A stretch of 64,000 nucleotides of DNA from Atopsyche davidsoni (taxonomy: Eukaryota > Arthropoda > Insecta > Trichoptera > Hydrobiosidae), in assembly GCA_022113835.1 (NCBI GenBank), contig JAILWY010000026.1, positions 2,624,001 to 2,688,000 of the forward strand. The letters are read 5' to 3'. The notes beneath the pieces are model-generated. The model did no database searches. It was not told the origin of the DNA and saw only the letters and a program-made list of their open reading frames with translations. Below are positions 12,278 to 22,187 of the stretch, piece after piece. A program made the translations under genes and the position numbers. How positions within the stretch are numbered: position 1 is the first letter of the stretch; each line of letters starts with the position of its first letter.

Positions 12278-13909
12278 TAGAAGTAACGTTTACGAGTCCT
12301 AAACAAACATTTCGAGCTGTAAATCTAAAGAATAAAATGACCTTCTGCCGATTTTAGAGTAAACACATTCAAAAACGTAATAATATGCTCCCCGCCTTCA
12401 GGCAGTAGTCCGCGGATCGGGTACCAGTACCCGCCCCGCCTTTAGTGTGTTAAAAGCAAGCTTTTTTTAAGTAACAAAATTCGACTACATTAAATAAATA
12501 TTGAAGCCAATCTGTATTTTTATTGTCATATTTTGCTAGCACATAGATGTAACCCTCCCTGTTTCCAACACTTAAAACAGTTGTGAGAAGACTAGATATA
12601 GTATCCGTGTTCCGCGTAATCAACAAGATCTTAACATCGTTATAAAATAATAAATGACAATATAATTTTTAAAAGACAGTGATCTACCATAGCAAAACTA
12701 TCAATTAAAAATTAATTACGAAAGTATAAAAGCTGGAAAATTTAAAAAATCTTATTAATAATGCATACTTACATATACCATATATGATATTTTATATGCT
12801 TGGCTTACTTGCTCAGAAACCGAATCGTATCATTTTTAGTTAATAAATGTTTTTAAATAAAATACTGGGTGAGCAAAATAAATTTTGTCTTTATAAACTG
12901 GGTGATTTTAGTTTTTATTTATATCTTAAACCGTTATTTTTCATATATATCTAAGCCAAATATCAATCGCGAAATGAAATATGTTATTAAAATACAACCG
13001 TCTTATAAACAGTCATGTTGATTTTATTACATTACTCTAAAAAAATAGAAATAGAAAAAATACTGAACAGATGTCTATCCCGTTTGCATGATACCTCGAA
13101 AATTCAGTTTACATTGAAACTTTTTCTGTTTAATTTAGGTAACATATTTTCATTTTTATTATATTTTTTTACTTTATCATAAGTTGCGTAAAGTGCAGGT
13201 TTTTAGTAAGCAAAGCATAACCATAAATCAGAAAGAAAGTTCAAAAAATTATCAAAAATTCTCCCATAAAACTGAAACTACCAAAAATATAAAACTATAA
13301 AAACATTCGCACTTTCACGAAAACTAATAAATAATATGAAAACAAAAGTCATCCAGAAATAATGGCAACTTTCTCCATATATCATATTACTAGCAACACT
13401 TCAATTGATTATCTGAAGCATTCCTCGAAACATGAGAAGCGACATGAAGCTACTGGAGAGAGGAGAAAAAAAGATGACAGAGCAGAGGGAGATGACTGCA
13501 GTGAGAACATTGACCGTCTGAGCCCTTACCCGCTAGGGAGGCTGGCGACCCGCTATCACGATCACGATCGCTGCCGAATCACGCAATATCACGACTCGTG
13601 TGTGTAACATGCTGAATGATTTCAATATACATTTTGTAACACGCGATGTATTAAATACACTATTAAAGGGTAAACGATAAGACTAACCATTTTATATATT
13701 AGATACATACATACTATTATGAAAAATTAATAAAGTTGGTAAAATTATAATCACTATTTAAATGAAACAAAAAAAATCTACTTCTAAAATACAGTGAAAA
13801 ACATAGAACACTGCATAAAACTTATCACTACCAACATCAATATACATCTGTAGTACAGCTAGATAGTATATAAAATAAACAGTTGTTAGAATTCAAATTA
13901 AATCAAGAT
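12278..13909. other. Intergenic DNA, mostly AT-rich; islet at 13430-13610
   Basis: CpG-containing sequence at 12400-12450 may be the end of the piggyBac-like element. The islet at 13430-13610 has repeated ATCACGA words (13555-13593) and an 81-residue ORF without any recognised domain. Nothing else is seen. Confidence 0.4.
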
Positions 13910-13912
13910 ATA

Positions 13913-14455
13913 GGGTGTCCAAAAAGAGTATCGGGTGAATGTGAATAGTGACTGTTATTGCGATATGCTGCGAAAATTTTGGTCCCAGAGTTGCAGGAGT
14001 TTCAAGGTTTCAACTCAAGAACGTGGTTCCAACAAGACCACTTGCCATACATCCAATCAATCAATTGAAGCTGTTATCGAATTATTCCCTAATAAAGTCA
14101 TTTCACGTAGAGGTAACATCAACTGGCCCGACCTTAGACCTCTTGACTATTTCGTATGGGGATACCTTAAACGTAGGGTTTATGAAAATAATCCGACGAA
14201 CCTAACGGAATTGAAACAAAACATCAGGTCAGAAATTGCAGCAATATCGAGGACTATGTGTCAGCGTGTTATCAGCAATCTTCGTTCCAGATTAGAAGAG
14301 TACCAGCAGCGTAACAGTCACCATTTGGATAACATCATCTTTTCAAAATAATTTTCCATTTTATATTCTTATAATCGAAAATAAAAAAAAAACTTGACTA
14401 CTAGTAATTTTTATTTTACTGAACTAACAAATACCCGTTACTCTTTTTGGACACT
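13913..14455 (+). mobile_element. Tc1/mariner-superfamily element, internally deleted copy 2
   Basis: Terminal inverted repeats are clear: GGGTGTCCAAAAAGAGTATC at 13913 and its inverse at 14433-14455 (ACCCGTTACTCTTTTTGGAC), both flanked by TA. The element is only about 543 bp and encodes just the C-terminal part of an IS630/Tc1/mariner transposase. A 138-residue frame (13935-14351) carries the INWP...LDYFVWGYLK block and ends with HHLDNIIFSK. The N-terminal DNA-binding domain is absent, and codons around the second catalytic Asp are disrupted by small deletions. It is closely related to the copy at 5828 and shares its truncated 5' junction. It could have been mobilised in trans when its ends were intact. 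Confidence 0.9.
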
Positions 14456-14463
14456 GTATATAC

Positions 14464-14659
14464 CAGTCATGTCAAAGATACGGCCCGCGGGCCGCATCCG
14501 GCCCTCGAGCCGTATCAATACGGCCCGCGATCCCAATGTGTCACAGAAAGAAGAATCATGTTTTTTAGAGCTTTTAGACTTATTTTATTTGAATCCGGCC
14601 CGCCTACACATTCTAAATTTAATATATGGCCCTCTGCAAAATTGAGTTTGACACCTCTG
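14464..14659. mobile_element. hAT-type MITE with perfect 8-bp target duplication
   Basis: A 196-bp element with short imperfect inverted ends: CAGTCATGTCAAA on the left, and CAGAGGTGTCAAA reading in from the right. It is flanked by identical 8-bp repeats GTATATAC at 14456-14463 and 14660-14667. An 8-bp target duplication and CAGnnGTGTCAAA ends are hallmarks of hAT elements. The inside is rich in GGCCCGC words and has no ORF of note. The target is the last few bases beside the right end of the Tc1/mariner copy, so it is the younger insertion. Confidence 0.85.
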
Positions 14660-14667
14660 GTATATAC

Positions 14668-15066
14668 CGTCATAAAATATATTTTTTCGGGTAAGAGACC
14701 TGATATAGTATATAAATATATGTAAATCTTTGATATAATTGACTAAAATTCACACTGTATATTTTTTTAATCGTGATAGTAATTACAGGAAGGGCTGTAG
14801 CATCCCTAGACTGTCTGCAAGGGCGAAAGACTTTCGGCGAGAATGAACTCGTGAGCGTTGCTCCCAGGACCTCCACTGGCCGGACCACAAGCAAAGTCTA
14901 TTATTAAACGTCAACAAAAGAAAGCTGGACTCTCACGTCCGAACTGCCATTGTTTATAAAGAATACATCTACCTGAACAAAAGTTAATCATCCATTAACT
15001 AATATATTTAGAAAATGCTGAACCTTTTTGAATTGCCATTTTTATGATTGTATCAAAATATAATAA
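14668..15066. other. Intergenic DNA with GC-raised islet 14780-14900
   Basis: The islet contains CpG and a CCGGCCAGTG-like inverted word near 14874-14884. The 74-residue minus-strand ORF over it has no domain. Function unknown. Confidence 0.3.
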
Positions 15067-15374
15067 TCTACTATAATAATAGCCATTGTGTGTTTATTTG
15101 TATGTTTGTATGTATGTTTCATTTTTCCGTTCTGTATAGAATATCTTAAAAGATACAACGCTGATTTTTTGCACATAAGTTAAGTAAATTTTTCCGCAGC
15201 TATGTGCCGAATTTCAAGACGATAGGATAATATTTTCATTCATAAACTTTAAAATATGCTTTAGCTAAACTTTAATTATATAATTCACTTCTTCGCCGCG
15301 AGATGTCGTTAACCGCGAGAATTTAGACGCATCGTTCATCAAATTCGTCATTTTGTGACGGGCTACATTACTAG
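15067..15374 (+). mobile_element. Non-autonomous Helitron, copy 1
   Basis: It starts with TC (TCTACTATAATAATAGCC) after a host A and ends with CTAG before a host T. This is the A|TC...CTRR|T signature of Helitrons, with no target duplication. A 3' hairpin CGTCA/TGACG (15346-15350 with 15356-15360) sits 10 bases before CTAG. Its first about 190 bases and last about 50 match the copy at 38101-38774, which carries about 370 bp more internally. No ORF remains; transposition would depend on Rep-helicase from an autonomous relative. Confidence 0.85.
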
Positions 15375-15459
15375 TACTGTATTATAATAATAATACTATT
15401 TTGTATAGCCGTTTTAAATTACAGACTATTTGCACTGGAGAAATATATTTATACACACT

Positions 15460-15461
<2 letters not shown>

Positions 15462-15523
<62 letters not shown>
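15462..15523. repeat. (TA)n microsatellite
   Basis: About 31 uninterrupted TA units. Apparent Tyr-Ile repeat ORFs on both strands here are artefacts of the dinucleotide repeat. Confidence 0.95.
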
Positions 15524-15524
<1 letters not shown>

Positions 15525-17373
15525 GGGTAGTGCAGGTGTTTTCCACTCGCGGATCACGAATCTCACGCGGCTATGAGAATATGAACTTAGATTAATCTTA
15601 AGCTTATACACATATTTAAGTTTGCGACTTCTATTTATAATACTTAAAATACAATTTTTAAATGCTAATACTTTATAAGCGAATTGGATACAGTGCCAGA
15701 CTGAGATAGCCATGGTTGGAATCCCATCTGTTTTTCGTAACATCTCAATAACTAATATGTTTTTATTATACGAGTATATGTACCTTTTTGTACTATCATC
15801 GTGTTTTATGTGTGGCTCAAAAGCTATTTTTCTTTTAATATGGTCTAAGGAAAGCTACAAGGTTGAAAACCCCTATTGAATAATATGTTTTGACTTATAT
15901 GGTCGATGTTGACATTAGGCTACAGCGTCAACCAGAAAGCCTGATTATTGAGATAACAATTAGTTAAGAGTTGCACCTAATTTGATATGTCTCCAACATA
16001 AAACTGATTTTTGTAGTGAGTATTTTCTATAATCGATTGATCAATTAACTAACTCTATGGCGTAAAGGTACTTTTTTCTGTAGATCGATCCTGATGACTC
16101 ACTCGAAGGGTCGGTGAATCCTTTTGGTTCATCCCCGTGACTCACAAGGTCATGCCCGTGACTCGCGAGCGAATGTGCAAACGCAAATATAGAATATTTT
16201 TCACACATAGCATGCAATTTGTTTGTAAGGATGTTTCATTTATGATTTTATTATAAGTTAAAATAACTTTTATTTCATTTGTCTTACATTTTCATTTGTA
16301 ATTAAGTCAACGCATAGTGATGATCTTTTTTTTTTATATAAAAATCGATTTACATAATTTTTTGTATCATCTGCCAATATTTAAACACACACACTATTAT
16401 TTTTATTCTTCCATAAAAACAGCTTTGATCTCATATTGGCATACTTTCTACCTTTTAAACATAATCCTTTTTTCTGTTTGATATAAAATAGTTTACTAAG
16501 GCTTTTATTTTAATAACTCAATCAAAGTTCATTAGTTCGTATCTTCAAATGGTTGGAAACTTTATTTTATATGTTTTATGATTACAAATTATATAAATTA
16601 ATTTATTATCATAACACGCTAATTGTTAAAATATTTGTATTTATTATTACAATTTTAGCTATCCAGAAAATTACTATAATTGTTGATACAAAAATAAGTC
16701 AATAATGACGTGGCATATCATCTAAGAACAAACAGTGGCCGTGAAAATCTGCAAATGCTATCACCCGTGTTTTCAGTATACAGCGCAAATCTGATATAAA
16801 GCGTGCTATTGGACAATAACAATGGCGCGGCCTTGCTTCGAGTCGCCATATTAATATCTCAGAACATGTCTTCAGCGCAATTCACAGGTATCGCGTTTCA
16901 ATGTTGTTACCTGCAACACAGGTACCGAGCGACATCGTCCAACCAATAAAACTGCTTCATTCTGAAGTAAACCTGATTTAAACTAAACGCAATGCAATAA
17001 ATACATTAAGCGTGACCTGCAGATAAACTTATTTATTTTTAGGCATGCGTGCGTTTTATTATTTGCCAATTTAAATATTATGAAGTAGATCCATAAATTG
17101 CGACAGCCTCTAAATTTTTTATATCAAATATTCAATATCAAACGCAGGGACGTATTGTATTTTAGATCTAATGGATTATGCTTCAAAGAGTAAAGTGTTA
17201 TAAAGATTTTTATTTAATCTTTGGAATTCGGTCAATGTATAATCGTACACCTTACTGTTAGATTAATAGATGAATGTTTAAAAGTTAAATATGAAAGTTA
17301 TATTTATGAGCAAATGAAAGTACTTAAAAGGAAATATTTAGTGCTGTTCCCAATTTTATTTTTGTAGCAAGTA
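15524..17373. other. Intergenic DNA; motif-rich patches at 16090-16180 and 16730-16990
   Basis: At 16095-16175 the words TGACTCAC, GTGACTCACAAGGTCA and GTGACTCGCGAGCGA recur; this may be AP-1-like regulatory DNA or a degraded repeat. At 16730-16990 a GC-raised patch holds ACAATGG (Sox-like) and an ACCTGCAACACAGGT inverted repeat. No gene is visible; the rest is AT-rich. Confidence 0.35.
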
Positions 17374-18048
17374 CAGTAATACCCCGCTTTACGCGAGGGA
17401 TACGTTCCGGAAAAAATCGCGTTAAGTGAAATTCGCGTATATCGGGGTTTACGATTAAACATACATACATACTCAAAATTTGAATCATTTGAGAAATTCT
17501 ATATTTTTGACAGAGAGTACTTGGTGGAATACCATTTTAATATTTTTGAATAAAATATTTGAGTGATTTTCCACATTTTCGTTTTTATTAGTGACCGGTT
17601 TCGTACATTAAAATCACATTAGCCCTTACCACCTGACAATCATTCTCTCTCTTTCCAACAACCTCTCCCTCTAACAATTGTTTACCTAATTGCTTATTAT
17701 TATATAAAATCTCACTCTGTTTGACAATGCCAACGTGAAAGGTTGGCGAAACCGGTCACTAATAAAAACGAAAATGTGGAAAATCACTCAAGTATTTTAT
17801 TCAAAAATATTAGAATCATTTGAATCAATCACTTTAATTCTAAGAACACTTTATGCAGTATTACATGTTATTTTTACTGAAAAATACATGTGTTGTCTTT
17901 TGGGTAGCGTTTCTTTTACGTTCTTGTAAAATACGTTCATAACACCCAACGCTATTTTTAATTGTTAAGAGTAATCAATGACTACATTATGTTCATACAC
18001 GTAATGCGAAGTTTGAAATTCGCGTTATAGTGAAACGGGGTATTACTG
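17374..18048 (+). mobile_element. Tigger/pogo-like element with nested insertion, copy 1
   Basis: Terminal inverted repeats CAGTAATACCCCG occur at 17374 and inverted at 18036-18048, both flanked by the target dinucleotide TA (17372-17373 and 18049-18050). CAGTA-ATACCCCG ends with TA target sites are typical of pogo/Tigger elements of the IS630/Tc1/mariner superfamily. Positions 17493-17812 are a later insertion. The inner sequence 17813-17950 matches 35490-35625 in reverse orientation. No intact transposase is present. Confidence 0.8.
17493..17812. repeat. Inverted-arm element, family A (copy 2), nested in Tigger copy
   Basis: The arms are inverted copies: 17503-17600 and 17740-17812, both carrying TTTCCACATTTTCGTTTTTA and ACCGGTTTCG (inverted on the right). 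The 320-bp insert is bounded by the direct repeat GAATCATTTGA (17482-17492 and 17813-17823), which is single in the related Tigger copy near 35620. The middle contains CTCTCTCT and CAACAACCTCTCCCT, matching copy 1 inverted. It has no ORF of note. Confidence 0.8.
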
Positions 18049-18589
18049 TACTTTCGCCAAAATGCCAGGCCAAAGCTTTTGAAAAGATTAACAAGCAATG
18101 AAATCGATGTACCGAAAATCTAAGCTAACATCATAAATCACAAACGATAGGTTTGCGATTGGGACACAAAAGCGCTGCACAGACGGCCACCTGTCGCTCT
18201 GTGTGTATGAAGGGGGCTGCTGACCCCGGGAGGGGCACCCCTCCGCCCCGCGCCCCGTGTCCTTGCCACCGTCGTCCTCTACCAGGCGCCTTCCAACCTG
18301 GCTCATAAATGCTGTGACCATAAGCAGCAGACTGCTGGAGTGACCTTGAGCTTTCTGCCGGTATTCCTTAAAAAAAACAGTATAAAAAAAAAAAAAAAAA
18401 CATGACATGACAAATTAAATTAATGCATCACACCTTGGCAAAAATTTCACACAGTGTAAGAAGTTTTTTATTTTAAATCCCTAAGTTTAGATTAAAGATA
18501 TTGACGTAATTTTGCTTCGGTTCAACAAAACATTTTTAACATGATTATTTTTTGGATTGAACGTCAATCCCAACCCATTACGGGTTAAT
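18049..18589. other. Intergenic DNA with GC islet 18160-18370
   Basis: The islet is clearly GC-rich for this region and ends with TGACCTTGA at 18341-18349. Overlapping short ORFs have no domain. The rest is AT-rich. Confidence 0.35.
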
Positions 18590-18895
18590 TATATTATTAT
18601 TAATATGATTAGGCACATTAGTTCACACATAGAAGATGATAAAAGAAATTCTCAGAAAAATATCATCGTGATTTGTCTGGGATTTGAACCCACATCCTCA
18701 GGCTTACATGGCCGGTGTACTGACCCTTGTACCAACGAATCACATCCATTCATCGAGAATTTAACCAATATGCCCAGGCCAACTGGGTGGGTTCAAATCC
18801 CACACAAATCACGATGATATTTTTCTGAGAATTTCTTTAATCATCTTCTATGTGTGAACTAATGTGCCTAATCATATTAGTAATATGATTATTTT
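18590..18895. repeat. Long palindrome around a tRNA-like (SINE) core, copy 1
   Basis: The left arm, about 18590-18692, and right arm, 18788-18895, are near-perfect inverted copies. The inner part of both arms carries the tRNA B-box-like GGGTTCAAATCCCA. The spacer (about 95 bases) includes a second tRNA-like piece: read on the minus strand it gives GTTGGTACAAGGGTCAGTAC then GTGGGTTCAAATCC, like the A and B boxes of a tRNA-derived SINE. The element-specific part of the arms is shared with 38840-38930; the outer arms are not. Confidence 0.75.
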
Positions 18896-20220
18896 TACTA
18901 AGTTTAATATATGTCTTTAGCATGTGGTCACATCGGTCGTAACTTACATCTCTATGTATTTTTCATTCAGACGAAATAAACTCTGAGAATGTAAATCTTG
19001 AAGGAGACTCTCTGAAAACTCTCAAAGTTTTAATAATATTCGGATTATTTATTTCGAGTTTTTATGGTAACATAGTTTTAGTTTTCCCTCCAGATTAAGA
19101 AAGTTTTGATTAAAATGTACATAATTTAATTATTTCTTGTCTCTCTTTTACTTATAAATTTATTTTCAGGTCCGTTAACAACTATTTATTGCAATTTAAG
19201 CAGCAAACCTGGCGTATAAAATCATAAAACTAGTATGTACTTTACAAAAAAATTTATTAAAACATAAAATTACACTTTGATTAAGAAATTACGTAGACTT
19301 ACAAAATGTCTACTTATAATATATAACAAGCTACAGAAAAGAAAGCTTCATAAATCTCCGAATTACAGATGTAACATGAAACAATAACAAAATTTAGATT
19401 TTTTACCTATAAAAAACAGCTCATATTTTCTTCTAGTTCGATGAATATGATTGACCTATTGATTATTATTCAGGACCTGTGAAATGACACTCCTTAGCTA
19501 CTGGAGTAGAATCTTTAGCCAGTGGGAACTGTCCAACATTTATCAATACCAAAGTTGGTGCCTGTCACAATTTATCTAGCAAGGTGACTACCAGATTGCA
19601 CTTCTCAGTGAAGTGCAATTCATGTAATCAATAAAACATAAGTTTGCCTAAAATATATTTTAAACAATATAAAAAAGCATATTTTTGTGTTTTAATTTTT
19701 TGTCAAATCAAACGATTATAAATATTATATATATGCTTTTTCTTAAATTATACTTTACGGTTTATACCCCCAAGTTCTGAAACAGTGACAAACAACTACT
19801 GACATATATAACAGATCAAACTGTTAAATAGGTCGCATATATAGTAATGTTATTTTTCTTATAAGATTCTAATTCTTATATAGTAAATCTTATTTATACA
19901 CAACAATTAGAGGTTTTTTCTTAGATTTAAAGATTGTAACACAAACATATGCCATTGAGATGCTTGTGGTGTTTTGTGATGATTCATTTTCGTTTTAAAA
20001 TACTGAATTATTAATTCAAATTCCATTTCATATCAAATGTTTGCATCTTTCAACATTTATGTATAAAAGTTTTTATGGCTGAACATGACCATAGATGCCT
20101 TCAATCTAATTTAGCATAAGCATGATTCTGAGGGGCAGTATCATATTTTTTTATATTTCTCTGGTTATAAAGTAGTCGGTATAAAGATGTCTACTAAATA
20201 AAAATCGCTGTTTTATCTGC
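18896..20220. other. AT-rich intergenic DNA, nothing recognised
   Basis: Low-complexity A/T sequence with no ORF, RNA gene or repeat that I can support. Confidence 0.5.
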
Positions 20221-20221
20221 T

Positions 20222-20340
20222 CTCGGTACAGTGCGATAACCTTATCGCCAGCTGAAACCCCACAAGGCCAGGGTCAGACGAGCTGATAAGTGGCTATTGT
20301 GCTCAAGAGGTCCACAATGAGTTACATTGTAACTCATTGT
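20222..20340. promoter_or_regulatory. Enhancer-like islet with three GATA sites
   Basis: GCGATAA-CC-TTATCGC at 20233-20248 is an inverted pair of GATA sites, followed by GATAAG at 20285-20290. Between them lies CCAGGGTCAGAC. It runs into an 85-codon ORF starting with ATG at 20317. That ORF has a hydrophobic N-terminus but no recognised domain, and I do not call it a gene. The regulatory role is inferred. Confidence 0.3.
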
Positions 20341-22160
20341 TTATTGTCTGTTTGTATTACCGCAGCGTTTGCATTACGTGCTTGCGATCGAGATGTGTTC
20401 ACAACCAATCACAGTAGTAGCAATTTTGTAAAATTGATAATTGCACGTAGTACACACACGTGTAAAGACCCCTTCGTGTCTTCAGAAAATAAACCTGATG
20501 AAAAAAATATTAATTGTGAACATTATTTACACTTACAGATAAAAGGACTGCCAAACGTTATAATCACATACTAATTACAGGCATTCGCACTTATTTTGTA
20601 AATAAAATCAATGATCGAAAAAAGAGCATTAAGGATAAAAAATAAACATAGATAGTATGATGTTGATAAAGATTTTTCCATGCGGGTCAAAATATAATAT
20701 ATTTCAAATCAAATATATTTCTAAATATGAATAATAATATCGTATTACAATATTATTGCATGATTTTGTGTGTGTATGTCTGTTGAAAAGACTAATTATT
20801 ATTGCAAAGAACGTGTGATTATTATAATGCGCAGTTTTCATAACAATCAATGAAAATACCAATGGAAATTAAGCTTTGATTTAAAATAAATTTATAAGAG
20901 ATACTGACCACAGACTTATAAACAATATTTTGCAAATGAACTCAGCTTGTTTTACTTATTTACAAATATAATCAGTATATTGTCGATAAGTTTAACTTTG
21001 CCATGTAAAATATTTAATGGTATAAGAGACCTGCCAATTATACGTAAAACAAAAACAATACTTTTTCGCATTCATCATCAAAGATAAATGCGTGAAGTAA
21101 AATCATAAAAAAATTCAATTTGTCATATTCATAAAATATAAATTGCTTTACTTTCAATATATACCATTAAAAATCCGCGCAACATGAAACAAGCATGTGT
21201 CATTTTTTATTATTCTCTCACGTGCCTGTCATTCCTCCACGTTGCTACCTTCGCCATGGGTAGCAACTAAAAATCTATAGAGCTATTCAGGGTCAGAGGG
21301 CCCGGGAGATGGGACCCCCGAGTCGCAGGAGGTCCTCCGGGGGGCCTTGACCCGGTTCGGAAGGTCCCCGTGCCCAAGGTCAGGTCCTGCGCCCCGGGGG
21401 CGGAAATAAACAGCCCCATCCGGAAAATTATTCCGGCACTCGTTCTGAAAGCGTCGCATGTTTATTGTGGAAGGTTCAAAATATAAAACAAAATAATTTG
21501 CGGTCCTTTTTTTATTTTCTCTTGGGTTTAGTACAAGGAATTCGGTGTTCTTATAGTCGTTTATGAATAAACAGGTAAGTTCTTTGTCCAAAAATGTAAG
21601 TGGAAAATCTTTAAAAAATCTGATATGTATTTCTTAAAAGTTATATAAGTTATTAAAAGCTAAAATATTTCTATACGGTTTGTATTTACATTGAAACACT
21701 GTTGTTTTTTTATTATTATTAAATCACAGACAATATTATTTAAATTGGAATGAACGGGAATTTCCGTCATTTTAGTCGTCTCACGACATTTACAGTTTTA
21801 TGAGCTAAAGAATGTCGTAAATCAAAATGCCCATTCGCTTTTTGAAAATAAAAGATCAAAAAATAACTAAAAATGTAAATATAAGTTATTCTATTTAATG
21901 ATCAAAATAATGATTGGATTGTCAGTACATTTTGATATTTGGTTTATATAAAAAAGCATTTTTTTCTAATATGAATCACTCAAAAGTGAACCAATTATTT
22001 AATTTATTAATAATTAATTAATATTTAGGTAATTGATTTAAATTAAATACCAGGCTACTAACTAAAGCCCCAGACTGGGAAACAAGAGATTTGGTGTCTC
22101 TTATAAAAAAAAAATTACTTCATGAGTGTGAAAATCATTTGGTAAGGCTGGAACTTAGAT
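20341..22160. other. AT-rich intergenic DNA with GC islet 21285-21440
   Basis: The islet holds CCTTGACCCGG and CCCAAGGTCAGGTCC (AAGGTCA at 21376-21382). The overlapping 102-residue minus-strand ORF has no domain. The rest is AT-rich; ORF shadows near 22091-22342 belong to the MADF-BESS gene on the other strand. Confidence 0.4.
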
Positions 22161-22175
22161 TAGTTAATAAATATA

Positions 22176-22181
22176 TTTATT
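22176..22181 (-). terminator. Poly(A) signal AATAAA of the MADF-BESS gene
   Basis: TTTATT on the plus strand is AATAAA on the minus strand, six bases beyond the TAA at 22188-22190. This implies a very short 3' UTR unless a more distal signal is used. Confidence 0.6.
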
Positions 22182-22187
22182 TGATTT

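Noticed and set aside
15401..15743. ORFs with Tyr-Ile repeats on both strands
   Set aside because: Translation of the (TA)n microsatellite.
20317..20574. 85-residue ORF with signal-peptide-like start and several cysteines
   Set aside because: No splice, promoter or family support and AT-driven C-terminal composition; kept only as a possibility.
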